A DNA stretch of 64,000 bases, from NCBI GenBank assembly GCA_035610365.1, contig CM069432.1, forward strand, positions 176,437,027-176,501,026, given 5' to 3'. Origin of the DNA: Aquatica leii. Lineage: Eukaryota > Arthropoda > Insecta > Coleoptera > Lampyridae. Below, one piece after another: positions 47,696 through 60,730 of this stretch. Within the stretch, counting starts at the first letter, position 1; every line of letters starts with the position of its first letter. The notes under the pieces are model-generated. The model saw only the letters and a list, made by a program, of their open reading frames with translations. It made no database searches and was not told the DNA's origin. The translations under genes and the position numbers were made by a program.

Positions 47696-48834
47696 TTTAC
47701 TAAATTAAAATATAATTTTGCGCTTTTAATATCTTGTGTATAAAATAAAAAGTTTACTATTAACTATTAATTCTGCCATGAGTTCAAGAATATTGTTTAA
47801 ATAAAACTACTTTTACGATTTTAGTTAAAATAAAAGTAAATGATATTAATATTTTAGAACGTTACCAATCCTAACATTTAGTGCAAGAAAAATCATTTTA
47901 GTGAAAATAAAATTATAAAAAAATAATTATATACGTTATAGTTTTGTTTTGACTACTGTGCGCCTGAAGTCGCAGTCGAACTGACCTTGTGCGTTGTTTT
48001 TACTACGGTTTTGGATGATTTTATATAGAACCGTCACAAAAGTAAAATATTCGATAACGTAAATTATTTTAAGTGCCAGCATTAGTTTTTATTTGCTAAA
48101 ACATACCAACCTGATGATTTCCTTTTTGAGAAAATTTATAATTTATTTGTATTTTTACCTAGCAGTAACGTTTGCTTATTGCTGTTAGAATTATATTTTA
48201 CGCGCTATTCTTTACATAATTTGACGTTTTTTGTGTACATATCTACGAAACGAATTAATTTTTTGTATATCCGAGAGAAGGATCAATGTGTGGAAAACTG
48301 ACACAAACAACGTTCTCTAATAGATTTTCTACACACATTCGATAAAGTGAACTGAATTTTATATAGTATAGTTTTGTTATATCAATATAAAATACAATTG
48401 CTGTAGAGTGGGTTTACAGACAGTGAATTAAATATTTAATTAAAATTAAAGTTAATTCCTTACGTGATTACGTGAATCAATTTAACTAAACCGCGATTAA
48501 TAGCTAACTAAGGTTAAATTCCAGAAGATGACATTCGTGTTGCACCATCAAATTTTTGATTTCGATTTTCGACCAACGGTATTTTAACACGCGACTATGT
48601 ATCGATGACGCATATTGGTCAAGTTAGGGTGCACTATTAGCAAATTCGCGATTGTGCAGTGAAACTTGCGCGTGTTTAAGTTAACGTAAAAATGAAAAAA
48701 ACGTGAGCAAAGTATCAATCTTACCTTTTATTAAATATTATCACCGATTTGTTTTTTGATGTAATCGAAAATAAAAAACGGTTTCTGTAACAATTAGAAA
48801 AAAATGAAAGGTGACATTTCGTTGCTGTATGTTT

Positions 48835-50267
48835 TAATGCAATGACGACTAATATCTCAGGGAATGGAATATAGTTAAAGACAACTTACAATAACATAAA
48901 CCGTAAGCTAAAAAAAGATAAGGTAAATAAAACAATAAAGTATGAACTTAAAAGGTAAAAACATTTTAATTTCTAGGTACAAATATAAAAAAAAAGAAGG
49001 GGCAATGGGCCAAAGTTAATAACATGCAGGATAGGTTCTTAAGCCTGCTAAAACCACAATTCAAACATTTTCGTAGCCGATTCAATTCTTCTTGAAGTTA
49101 TTTTATTAACGGTAAGTTACAATTATAAGTATTGTACAAACCCGTATCAATACATTATGCATTTAACTCATTTGAAGACAATCTGTGTTTATATCAAAAT
49201 TGCTTTTTATTAATTTATTTATTTAAACAATATTTTTTGTTAAGCGGTTATGATACAATTATAAAAAATTGTTTTGGATGAAATAGATCAGACGATCATA
49301 GAGAATAGTCGTGGCATCACTCAATTAGATCAACCTGTTACGGAAAGTAATTTTCTCTATTTCAACATCAGAATTAGCCATTCTTACACTAAAATCCGTG
49401 TAAGAATAAGCCAATTCTTACACGAATTTTAGTAATGTTAGTTTTTTCAAAGTTAGTATCTCTGCTTCGTAACTTGACGTTACATGAAAAAGAAATCAAA
49501 ATTATTGGAAGTTAACAATTGAAATTCAAATTTTGATGCCAAGATAAAATAAAAACGTCCTATTAATTCAAAGTTATTTACTTATAAAGGTATAAAGAAA
49601 AAAATTTGTATGAGATTTTAGGTTAACACATAAATTTCAATATGTCAAAGTGTAAGTGCTGCCAATTCAGTAAAATATAAATTTCCCAATATTCTTTTAA
49701 AAATTAAAATTATACGAAAAATATTAAATATTGTATCGAAATAGAGAAAATCGTATAAAGCACACGTCATAGAATACGTTTCAATCACTCGACCGCTTCA
49801 TAAACTCACCGCTGCGCGGCTCGTGTATGAAACGCGGTCTCGTGATTGAAGTGCGTTCATTCTGTAACTTGTGTTTTAATATACTATACTGGCATCGACG
49901 TCAACAAACAATGTTATTACTGTCAAAGATGTACCAATTGAAATTATGCTAAAAAATCAAAAATTCCCAAAAGAAGCACTTTAAAAAATTTTCAAAATTC
50001 TTACCTAAAAAAAAGAACCATTAATGATGTGTATAAAATGTACATTCATATACTCATACAAAAGAAAAAATAAAACCGACCTCATTTATAAAAAAACATT
50101 CATGGAATACAACATCCAGTGTTTAAAAAAAAAGCGAAGAACTACAGTACGACATAATTAAAATTCAAAAGGCACAGGAGGAAAAAAAACTAAAACAGGA
50201 ACAAGTTGAAACACAAATTGTTGAATTTCACTTAATGAAATTAACAACTAAATTAAACATTGATTAA
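48835..50267 (+). pseudogene. MADF-like coding remnant, right copy, interrupted
   Basis: Mirror of 43438-44340. The exon at 48977-49111 is bounded by TTCTAG and GGTAAGT and differs from the left copy by a TGA where the left has TGG (Trp), so this copy gained a stop. The next exon (about 49266 onward) is cut at 49352 by the 0.5-kb insertion and resumes near 49888, ending FPKEAL-TAA. The coiled-coil exon 50133-50267 is intact. Identification as MADF-like is tentative, as for the left copy. Confidence 0.4.
49353..49887. mobile_element. Insertion present only in right arm
   Basis: Absent from the left arm at about 43825. It starts TCTCTATTTC; the inverse, GAAATAGAGAAAA, is near 49738-49750, giving a MITE-like inner unit with terminal repeats TTTTCTCTATTTC. 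Within it CTTACACTAAAATCCGTGTAAG forms a small hairpin (about 49384-49405). The remainder, 49753-49885, is a CpG-cored palindrome with arms TTCAATCAC/GTGATTGAA and centre GCTGCGCGGC. No clean target duplication can be read. Confidence 0.8.
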
Positions 50268-51036
50268 AAAAAAACTAAATTGTTCTATATTTATCTTGAA
50301 AACACAATATTTACAAGCACTGTTCTAGCAGAGAGGTTGTTGTTTTGCTGTATTATATCTTCTAATATGTAAAACTGCTGTAGCCACAATTACATCCAGT
50401 GATTTTTTCTATTTTTATAAGCAATCTCATAGATAAGCAAGCAAAACGTCTTTTAAAACTTTAAAAGTTCTTTCCATAGTATTTTTGGTTTTTTTGGAAT
50501 TTGTGCATTGTTATACCTTTTCTCGGTAGGTTTTTGTGCGTTTCAAAATGGTGTTAATAAATAATATTTACATGCGTGACCATTATTACCTAACAGCCAA
50601 GCGTGCCTAAGTTCATCTGCTTGAAATTTGGCTCGTAACGTACTTGAATTAATATAGTGCTATCATGTGTAGAACCAGGCCATCTTGCAATTATATCTCT
50701 AATTAATTATAATAAAATAATCGAATCTTTGTATAGCAAATGCATTATTTGATGATTCTTGCGCAGATTTCAAAATTCGTACGTGCAAGTGCGATATATA
50801 GAGATTTTATGCGATGAAACGATTTATAGATCGAACTAAAAACGTCGACCAGTAATCGCCATTTTAATTGTTTTGATTGCTTCTTTCCGTTTACTAATTT
50901 TTCATATTATCGTTTCTCAAGTCTATTAATAAAACTACAACCAGTTTTTTTCAAAACTCCGCTGTCTGTATTGAGTTACAAGTAAGTAAAATATTTTTTG
51001 TGATCGATTTTGTTACGATTCAAGTTTGATTACAGC

Positions 51037-52264
51037 ATGTCTGATGAACGCAAAATTAGTGCTGCTGCATCTTCGGCTACGAAAAGCGGCACTTATCCTA
51101 AAGAATCCAGGACAATAGTATGGAATGTTTATTCGTATTTTAAAGAAAGAAATGAGAAAGGTAATTGTTAGGTTATGCATTACATACATTCAATAATTTA
51201 TTTTGTAAATCTTATTGATACGGTTGTTCAAACAACAGGAGTTTCACGAGCTACTGTAGTACGTATTGTGCGAGAAGGCAAGTGAATTCAAAATGGCGAA
51301 CAAACTACATTTAAATCACCGAGAAAAGAATTTCATAAAGCATCTCCTAAATTAACAGTAGACAATTGTGCTGAACTAATTATACGAAGAATTGTTTACA
51401 ATTTCCATCTTACTGATAGACCAACTCCTACTTTGAAGGCTATTTACGAGAAAATCAAGGATGCCGATGCCATTGGCTTTTCTGGCAAAGAAACTTCATT
51501 AAGAAAAAACTTAAAAAAACTAGGATTTAGGTATAATAATTACATTCTATAAATTTATTCGATGTTCTACTTTTACTCAAATAAATAGATTTGATTGTTT
51601 TGTAAAAAAAAATCGTAATTCTTGAACTTGAATTGAAGGATAAATATATACTTTTTTTAGATGGCAAAAAACACTGATAATCGTCCTATGTTGATGGAAC
51701 GTCATGATGTGCGAAATTTACGAGTATCATACATACGAGCGATAACTAGGTATCGTAAAGAAGGAAGTCCCATCATTTATACCAATGAAACTTACATTCA
51801 TGCTTCCCATACAACTTCTTACCAATGGACTGATAAATCAAATCAAGGTCTGAAGTGCTCAATATCTAAGGGTAAACGGTTATTTATCGTACATGCTGGT
51901 GGTAATGATGGATTTGTTAACAATGCACAGTGGAGGCTACCATGACGAAATGAATTTTAACAGTTATAATCGTTGGTTGGAACATCAATTAATTCCCAAT
52001 CTTCCCAAAAATTCTGTAGTGGATCACCCAGAATTAAACCCTATAGAAAAAATTTGGGGTATTGTTAAGAATTGGGTTGGAACTAGAAACATTACGTTTA
52101 AGTTAAATAAGGTGGAGTCTTTGGTAAACGAAAAAATTGCAAGTGAAGGTGCAAAGAAACATATAATAGACACTTATTGTGAATCGTTAACCTTTAATGT
52201 CAACGACTCATTCGATGAAGACTCATGTAGCTGGTCTGATAAGGATGAGGAAAAGCAAGATTAA
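51037..52264 (+). pseudogene. IS630/Tc1-like transposase, right copy
   Basis: Same gene as 41441-42667 in mirror. ATG 51037; exon 1 to 51160; intron 51161-51238 (GT-AG); exon 2 51239-51530; intron 51531-51660 (GT-AG, ending TTTTTTTAG); exon 3 from 51661. Lesions shared with the left copy: an extra base at the start of exon 3, a frame break near 51900, N in place of the first catalytic D, and loss of the second-D segment. Lesions of its own: TGA after GK in the helix-turn-helix exon near 51282. It keeps NPIEKIW around the third catalytic residue. Intron calls follow splice motifs and protein continuity. Confidence 0.8.
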
Positions 52265-52446
52265 TATCGTTCACATCTTTACTGTGCATTTCACAAGTCA
52301 TTACCGGAATAAACGAGGACCATTATTAGATCGATTTAAATAAATAAATATAAAAGTATGTGATGTATTTGGTTTAAAATATTTTACTTATTTTATTATT
52401 ATAAGTATATAAATGATATGTTATAAAAATTTTAAATTTGGTTGAA

Positions 52447-53026
52447 ATATATTTAACTGCATTATTATTTTTTTATGGTGAATGAATGATTAAGTCTTGA
52501 AGTATGTGCGTTTTGCTTATTTTATCAAAACTATAAAAAAAAGATTCTTGCATAATAAAACTTTCAAATTTATTGTTTTTTTTCATTTGGTATAGTCACA
52601 CAAGTAAGTATCCTTTTTAACATCAATCAACGAATTAATGAGTTTGTAGTAACTGCATTCATTCGTTCAAAATCTTATTAAGATGTTAATTGTTCGTTTC
52701 TAAGTTTTGGTTTCATCTAAAAAAAAGTACTGTTTTTTACATTTTCTAATATGTATAGGTTTTTTTATAACTTAAAAGTTGATTCAAGCATTGAGTACTT
52801 TGTCCACAATATCGATGCAGCTAGTTCACTTGGTAAATGCAAAAAGTAAGTTCGGAGCTTCCGTTCATATTTTTCACATATTTGTACTTAATTTATGTTG
52901 GTGTTACTTCAGTATAAATAATAACGAAGTATTAAGACAAGTACAAATTTAATTCCATTTATTTTAGTTACCTTGTATAAATTATAGCATACACGCACCA
53001 TGTATAAAAGTAGTCTAACTTTTTCA
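52447..53026. other. AT-rich DNA, nothing recognised
   Basis: Begins where the right arm stops matching the left. No gene or repeat supported. Confidence 0.5.
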
Positions 53027-53320
53027 TAGTGGATTGTAGCAAATCAGCTGATCGTTCTCGCGCAGCTTGGGATCAAACAATAACGAATTCACTCTATCAC
53101 AAATAGCCGGGGTGTTTATAGAAAACCATTCCTTACGATTTTGGTGAAGTTCTGAATTTTTACCACCGAGAGAGCTAACCTTTATATATGTGCAATTTAT
53201 TGCACCAATCATATGAAGAAAACCTCAAATATTATAGAAATCAGTAATGGTAGCTGATATTTCTTTATAGAATTGTGGCATTTGAATAAACTCATGACGT
53301 TTAGATGCAATATCCTACCT
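53027..53320 (-). pseudogene. PIF/Harbinger transposase fragment
   Basis: Part of the DDE nuclease of a Harbinger (HARBI1-like) transposon. On the minus strand about 53315 leftward reads RHEFIQMPQFYKEISATITDF, then one in-frame TGA, then MIGAINCTYIKV (usual VIGAIDCTHI, so the catalytic Asp is Asn), and NRKEWFSINTPAICD. It stops at 53024. The rest of the transposase is missing. The acidic frame MFSASSSLSHVSSSDEE at about 53460-53407, same strand, may be the start of the same or an accessory protein. Confidence 0.75.
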
Positions 53321-53934
53321 TAAATCCTTCATCATGAAAATACTTTATGGGATTACTTCTTTTGAGGTGTTTTCGTGGCCGCGGTAGTAAATGCACCAGT
53401 TACATTCATTCTTCATCTGAAGAAGACACGTGTGATAAACTGCTACTGGCACTAAACATGATACGTTAATTTTTGTGAGCAATCAAAATAGGTCAATGTT
53501 AAACAGGACTAAACACAATTATATACAAACCAGTTCAACAAAATCTAAACACAATTTAACTTTTAACCTGCAAAGTAATTTTTAAAACGTTGTGATATGT
53601 AACTATAACTTACAACTCGGGTTAAAGCTATTAATTTGTCAAAATTCTTTGATTTATAAGTACAGATTACTTGAGTCCGATTAGTTCTAACCAAGGTTGG
53701 TGCAACAAAACTCCCTAATACCAGATAACCTAATTTGAAAATACAAATCCAGCGTTAATTTAGTTTCGCGCAACCGCTCATAAATATTTTATAATCTGAT
53801 TGAGATTCAAACTATATATTAACAAATTAAAATATTTATAGATTATTAGCAATTTTGCATTACTGCGGGGTAAGGATTTAAATTTCTCTAAAACTTGTAT
53901 TTATTATTATGTAATTCTGTATTACATAAATCTT
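53321..53934. other. AT-rich DNA upstream of Harbinger fragment
   Basis: Apart from the short acidic frame at 53407-53460 (minus) nothing is recognised. Confidence 0.4.
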
Positions 53935-54035
53935 TTGAAGTTGAAGTTAGTCACCAGTCAAAAATAAAACCAGTCGGTTATTTCTGGCCACGTTTTGCTA
54001 GCTATTGTACGAACTTCATCAGACCAATCTATATT
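53935..54035 (-). repeat. Retroelement-tail-like repeat with degenerate hammerhead-like core
   Basis: On the minus strand TTGGTCTGATGAAGTTCGTAC is followed by AAAACGTGGCCAGAAATAACC and GACTGGTTTTATTTTTGACTGG. CTGATGA and AAACG with flanking GG(T/C)CA complementarity resemble the hammerhead core found in Penelope-like element tails, but stem II is poor. Confidence 0.35.
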
Positions 54036-57000
54036 AATGATAATTATTAGTCAATTACAAACGTATCACAGTCAATAACACAATTGATAGAAACCTAAAT
54101 AAGAGCATTTAGTAGTACCCGCCATATTTAATAAACTGCGGAATAGATTTGCGACTTATTGTACAAATTTTTTGTGTTTTTATATATTGTTAGGAGTTAT
54201 GAATAGAATGCCGCATGCTTCGTAACTTTGAAAACAAACAATAATTTATAACTTTGTATAGAAAGCTTATACATACATTTTATATGGGTTGTAGCACTCT
54301 TTAAAATAAAATAAACACATCTAGTGAAAATAAAAAAATCGTCAATTTGCTTGTTTTTGCGTAAAAGTGATACTCGGTAAATTTAAATAATATGGTACAA
54401 AATGCTACCACCTATAATAAAACAAGTAATTGAAACTAATACGATCTTGCCATAACGCGTTGAAATAGTTGGGAATTTTGATTGTTATGTCACATAATGT
54501 TATGACTGGATGATTACTTTCGTTGATAACTTTATTGTGACAGCATCTTTATTGACAATTAAATTTGTGTGTTTTCAAACTTCAAGTTCTAGTAAACTAT
54601 TGTATTTCATTAAAAATAGCTTGATTTGTGGTGATTATGCTATTTCATTTTATGAACGACATGATTTTAAATGACTAATACTTTTCATTGCAGTTTTAAA
54701 ATTATAACATAAATAAAGTTTTACCGAGACATGCAACGTACATACATGTAGCCAATTGCTTTGTTATTAATTACCAATAAAGGTGTTATAAACAACTGTT
54801 TGGTAGTCCAGTTTAAATACTACATAATGTAATAGTTAAAGACCGGCAAAATGCATTCTGCATTTTCCTGCATTTTTTGCGTTTTTTCTTGTTTTCCGAA
54901 CAAAGTACATTTTTGTAAAACTAGTGCATTTTTTGGCTAAAATTTCACCAAATCAAGAACATTCAATACATTTACCTCAAAAGAAAATTATGTTAATATT
55001 TTATACATTTTCTTAGAGAATGGATTAACGTGGTTCTTATTTTCTCACATGTCGATCATTTAGATTTTAGCATTTTTCTCCTATAATTTATAAAAATTTC
55101 CATTATTTTTTTTCTTAAATTCTAGCTAAAACTGTTCTCACATGATTTTTGCCTGTTTATTTATGTTTGCAAAAATCACGTGGTACTGAATTCTTTTAAC
55201 CTGCCAATATAATTAAAAACTTACCAACTACAATAATGAATTAAAGTGACTCAGTAGAAAAACAAAAACTACTTGAACTCTTATCTGTTCACAAATATGT
55301 ATTAGTATTATGTTTAATAGGAAACAGTCAATTAAATTTAACTTACCTAAACCGTAAATGTCAAATCACAAACATACAATTATTTAATAAGACTTTAATT
55401 GTAAAAGACGAAGACATTTAACCTAATCGACACAAACATAACCCACGCATAAGATGACGTGCAATGAATAAATAAATGTAATGTACAATGTGATAAATAA
55501 TAAGAGTGAAAAATTATAGTTATACTGATAAAGTTACAGCATTTGTTAATTACTGCAAAAAATTATTAGAATCAAAATCTATCGAATGCGTATACATATT
55601 TACTTAAAATAATGGAATTCAAATTTTGTGTACCTTTTGAAATTGACATCATTGTAAGCATAAATTTTACGCTCAAAACTTGTTGGTTTTCAAAGTCAAA
55701 ATTGCGATTGTCGTCAAGATGATGGAAAGTTAGGCCAGTATTCACATGTTTTTTGTTACAATCATACTTGTGGTTTTTATTTTTATTCTTAAGCTTTTGT
55801 GTCGTGTAGCAATATATTATTTATTGCATTTCTTACAGATAGTAAGATGTTAGTAAGTTTTGTTTTTTAGTTTTGTATAGATAGCGTTATATTAATATTT
55901 TGGTTATACAGAACAATTTTAGTCTATTTCGATTTTTTTAAACTGTTAATTATATTGTTGCTCGGAGCGTTAAGTTTTTTGTGGTGTATAATATAGTAGG
56001 CGAATAATTCGTATTTAAGTTAAATTGTACAGGTAGGTAAATTCAAGAATGTTTTTAATTAAATACTATAGATAATTGTTGTCTTTTAAATTTTTTTAAA
56101 GAATCTTTAAGTTTTTTTTTTATAAAATTGTTTACTGATAAGTTTTAAAACTTTGTTTATTATACTTTAAATTATGTTTAATTTTTGGTTATGAAGATGC
56201 TTAAAAATGTAATTTATGTTTATACTACAAGCAATAGGTTTATTATACCAGTCAGTTAAAATTTTATTGTTATCTATAACTCTAATTATGAGAACATCTA
56301 AAAATGGAATAGAACTATGTTTTTCCAAGTCATAAATAAAATGTAGGTTGTGTTATAGCTATTAAAAGTATATAATGTTATGTTAATTAGATGTTTTGGA
56401 ATGCATGTCATCAACATAAATCCACATAAAGACAGAGTAAAAGTAAGTTTTAACTTAACAAATGTCAGTAAGTCATGCATTAGCAAAGATAGGTAATACT
56501 AGATTACTGATAGTTGTTCCAAATATATGTATTCTTATGTATTGATAATCCTCATACGTGAAAAAAGTGAATATAAACAAGAACTTTTCACAAAAACTCG
56601 TTGAGGTTAAGCGCAGTAAAACTACACATCTGTAACCAATGTTTTTAATAAGGCACAGCACAGCACATAAGCACAACTCTAGTAATATTTGTAAACAAAA
56701 AAGTTACATTAGAAAATACTAATATGAAATATGTAGGCACAACGACTGTATTAGTTATATCAAGTAGATCATACATATTTTTATAGACTATGATTAAACC
56801 AAAAATCAATATGGTTTAATATAGTGGTTACACTTAGGTAGTATATATAAATGAATGCTAAATTATACTATAGGACTGTTATGGAGGATTACCCGTAAAA
56901 GGAATCAATTTTTTATATAGAATTGATATATGTAGTCTTTTTGGAATAGCATTTTACTAATTTTGTTATTTTAAAACAACATCTTTTGATCATTACTTTT

Positions 57001-59653
57001 TTTGTGTAAATATTGGTATAAAATTAAAGTAAAATAATTTTGTGTGGGTATAGATATAGTGTTTTTTGTTATAAATGAAATTGGTAATAATATATACTAC
57101 TTTGCCACCACTGTTTGCCACGCAATCTCTCCCGGTCAAAATTTGAAGCTAGGATTAAAACACCTTATACATCTTTCATAACGTTGCCATTAGGAATATC
57201 ATTGTTATTTTTATTATATTTATTAGTAAACTTAGGGTTTTGCGCTAAACATTGTGTGTTATAACTAAGTAACCGTAAAGTTTTTAAATTATGAATTAAA
57301 TTCACTTCATTGATTTATAGCTTATACTTATTACGTATGTATTATTGTATGGGTTTTGTTATGAGTGTATTATTATTTTAATTATATTAAGTTTTTAAAA
57401 ATTCATATTAGTATTCGGAAATCACTACAGTTATGTGTATTTAAATCTTTTCGTATTAAACATAATTCTAATATTTGTGAACAGATAAAATTTCTAGTAG
57501 TACTTGTTTTTCTACTGTCATTGTAATTGTAAATCATTATTCTATTTCGTAATTTTTAATTATATTGACAACAACAACAAAATTTTTAACATTTTTGTTA
57601 TTATGACTGTGATACTTTTGTAATTGACCTATAAATACCATTAATATATATTGGGTTGATAATGTTGGCGCTGAAAAAACGTAGCCCAAAATAACCTACT
57701 GGCTTTATTCTTCATTGATGCCTACCTTTCAATTCAAAGGATCTATTTAATATAGAATTACATAATAATTACAACAAGAACTTTATATCCTTATATTAAG
57801 ATTGATTTTTAAAATGGACAACATTATTAAAAATTACAATAGTTAATTCTAAATTATGACAATTTTGTTTTAAATGAAATAGGCAAGTTAGTGTCTATTA
57901 TTTTAGTTATAACTAACATTGAGAGTAAGTTGTAATTATATTAGTTAAATCAAACTGCAAATATTTAAAACTAAAATATTGGTAGTATGTTTTGTGCAAG
58001 TGTTTTACTTGTATGTTTTATAATGGTTTAATTACTGTTATTAAGCGAATAAAACTTATTGAATTAAGTTTTGAATTTAAGTTTATTATAAATAGCTACA
58101 AACTATAATACATTTTTTGTAATGTAAATAGTAATGTACCAGGTTTTTGACGTAAATCAAGAGAATTCAAATTAACAAATATTTAACAAATGTTTTGAAG
58201 CTGTATAGTTAAAATATATTATATATATATATGGCCTGTAGCATGCGTGCTAGACCCACAAGTTTTGATCTCTATCTTTGCGAAACAATGGATATGTAGT
58301 GAGTTTCTAAAGTTTTGTTAGTTTAATTACAAGAAAATATTTCAGTTAACTACTGCATGTCTAAACAAAGTTAAATCGACAATAATTTATTAAAATAATT
58401 AAATTAAAGAGTATTATTAAAGCACAATTGCACTTTTAGTAATAATGTATAATATCATTTCAGTATTCTTAGCCTAGACCGGTAAAGTGTAGTAGAATTT
58501 TATAACTAAAAGTTAGCACTAATAATCATTAATTTTTTACGTTATCTATTTTTCTGTCAGATTTATTACCATACATTACCTGTGTTATTGTTTAGAATAA
58601 CATTAACAAAAAATATTTGAACAAATATAAATTTGGTTATATCGTACATTGCTAAAAACAGTAGTAGCTTTATTTACATATAAATTAAATTGTAATAAAA
58701 TTATGCAATTGTCAAATTAATTTTAAAAACAGTGTGATCATTACATATTATAGTTTTATCAACATATGTTATTAAGTCTTATTAAAAATCATTACTTAAA
58801 TAACTGTATTTAACAAATTTATACTATAAAGGTTAGCAGAAACAAATGTGTATATCACACATCCTAAAAGTATTTTGCGAGTATTCGCATTTTGTACGCC
58901 GAGGTGAAGTTGAGCTCGCCTAGAAATATTTTTGAAAAAAAAATATATTTACTCAAAACCAAAATATTAAATAAAAAAACGTAGGTTAAATTGTAGCTTC
59001 TATTGTCATTTAATAGAACCGATCAATAAATAGAATAGTAATTGGTGTGCAAGAATTTGCTAAAGTGTAAAGTGTAAGAATAGCGATGTCTTTGTTACAT
59101 GCGTTCTTTGTTATTATCAGTGAGGGTTCAGGTAATGGTGACTTGACAACTGCCCTTATTTATGATTGTATTGTCCCGATATTTGTAGCGTAAATTGTTT
59201 AGTGATCACAACATATATTTTATACCATAAACAAAGGATTATTTTTTCTATAACTAAACGAAAGATAAGTTACAGAACTGTACATTCAAAAAATTAAGTT
59301 TTAAAAGACAATTTTAACTGTAAGTTTTAATATACTATTGTAGATATACTCATAAAACCGTTTATTATTAAAATTTTGAGTCACATAAACTGAAAACTAC
59401 GGATCTGTAGCATTAAATAGTTTGTTGAAACGTTTAATAAAAATAAATCAAAAATAACGTTACGTCGTTTAATTTACTGTTCTAGGAACTATACATTTCT
59501 GGAACTTCTTATTCTGGAATCATAAATTTAATTAACAGAAATAAATTGAAGACAAATTTAAATATTTTTGAATTTTTCTTATCGAACTTAGGAAATTTTG
59601 AGATATACAAAACCCAAAGCAATCCTCAAAGAACCTATATTTCATTTATACTG
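54036..59653. other. AT-rich DNA, nothing recognised
   Basis: About 5.6 kb without a gene I can support. A TGCATTTT-rich patch lies at 54848-54940 and a short TA run at about 58215. Minus-strand frames at 56298-56676 have no motif. Confidence 0.5.
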
Positions 59654-59932
59654 CGAAATCGTAGTAATAACTGCAATGTTGTATAGAAGATTAGCGACAT
59701 GGTTTTAGGTTATATCACTAAAAATTTTGTAGCATCAAAGTGTAGCAATTTATTAAAAGAGGATGCTAACAATTTTGAGCTACGTATTAAATATATAAAG
59801 CTACTCCAAAATAGTTGCAAAACCTGCCGTATAGAGGGTTCTAATTTCGATTTTAAAGTATTTACAAAAATAACGGAAATCACAGTCATATATAAAAAAA
59901 GACGGCTTCGGAAGTTTGAAAACGAGAAGTAG
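59654..59932 (+). pseudogene. Possible transposase C-terminal fragment, uncertain
   Basis: A 77-codon frame from ATG 59699 reads MVLGYITKNFVASKCSNLL and has CKTC later. The same frame continues upstream past one TAG (59685) with coding-like NRSNNCNVV. GYITK plus spaced cysteines recalls the C-terminal part of P-element/THAP9-like transposases, but the match is weak. I do not assign a family. Confidence 0.25.
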
Positions 59933-60236
59933 TACTCTTAAGTACTTATTACTATCACTTGTAACACTAGTAAACCTGTGCAAAAGGATTTTGTTGAATT
60001 GTTAAAATAAATAGTAAAAAAAGCAAGAAATGTTATAGTAGTTTATTTGTATAATTATACAGTTTCTATCTAATTTTCAAGCAAAGCGTCAAATCAACTA
60101 TCAAATACTTTTATGTTCTAAAAATTATATAGAGGTAACTTGTAATTATTACAAAGATTACAAAACACATAAATACAATTATCAAATAAAAATTAATTTA
60201 AAAGTTCGTCGTACTTAAATATAAGCTATAAGGGGC
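59933..60236. other. AT-rich DNA, nothing recognised
   Basis: No feature supported. Confidence 0.5.
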
Positions 60237-60352
60237 GTCAATGCAATTGTGGGAACAACATTAGAGTGTATCTCCTACTACTGATGAGCCCCAAAAGGGC
60301 GAAACGGCTGTCTAGTAGTTCACTCTGGTGGCGTTTGCACAATTGCATTGAC
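60237..60352. repeat. Hairpin enclosing the hammerhead ribozyme
   Basis: GTCAATGCAATTGTG (60237-60251) is perfectly complementary to 60338-60352. With the ribozyme's own stem I, nearly the whole 116-base unit folds as one long hairpin. Confidence 0.9.
60263..60326 (+). ncRNA. Hammerhead self-cleaving ribozyme (type I, minimal stem III)
   Basis: Core CTGATGA (60281-60287); stem II GCCC/GGGC (60288-60291 with 60297-60300) and loop CAAAA; GAAA (60301-60304); stem III of two pairs (A60304-T60311, C60305-G60310) with loop GGCT; cleavage after C60312 in GTC. Stem I is CTACTA (60275-60280) with TAGTAG (60313-60318), an internal loop TATCTC/TT, then AGAGTG/CACTCT. All conserved hammerhead nucleotides are present. 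The two-pair stem III is typical of ribozymes in retroelements and satellites, which often act as dimers. Activity is inferred. Confidence 0.88.
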
Positions 60353-60430
60353 ATTGCTTACCCCCAATGTCCTTTTACGTTGTGGTTTTATCCCGACGAA
60401 TTATTCAAAGCTGATTTTGAATTTCGCGGA
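60352..60430 (+). repeat. Left inverted repeat of the ribozyme element
   Basis: Matches the reverse complement of about 63930-64000 with scattered differences. The best block is ACGTTGTGGTTTTATCCC. Confidence 0.75.
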
Positions 60431-60730
60431 TGTTAAACTAATTCAACGTATTTTCCGTTGTTTATAACTATTTACAGTTAATTACTAAACATATGTAGTT
60501 TTTATTCTAACTGAAAAAGTAGCGACCCACCCAAAGAATTTAGCAAGTGTGTATCAACGGTTGAAAAAGTGTAAGCACATTAATAAATTCTAAATAGTAA
60601 TAAACATCAAACGTAAAATTGTAAATGAATTATTTATTAAAAAAAATAAGAAACCTCTATATTTTAGTAGTAAGCCTAGTAATAGTCAGTTCAAGAAAAA
60701 GCTTTTAACAAAGTTTCTGCAAAATGCCCA

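Larger units (their letters stand above)
47696..52446 (+). repeat. Right arm of giant inverted duplication
   Basis: Reverse complement of 41259-45479. It is about 530 bases longer because of the insertion at 49353-49887. From inside out: AT-rich DNA to about 48834, MADF-like remnant, AT-rich DNA 50268-51036, IS630-like transposase 51037-52264, and an AT-rich end. Confidence 0.95.

Noticed and set aside
56298..56676. Two minus-strand frames as small genes
   Set aside because: Hydrophobic chance frames in AT-rich DNA, no start context, splice signal or motif.
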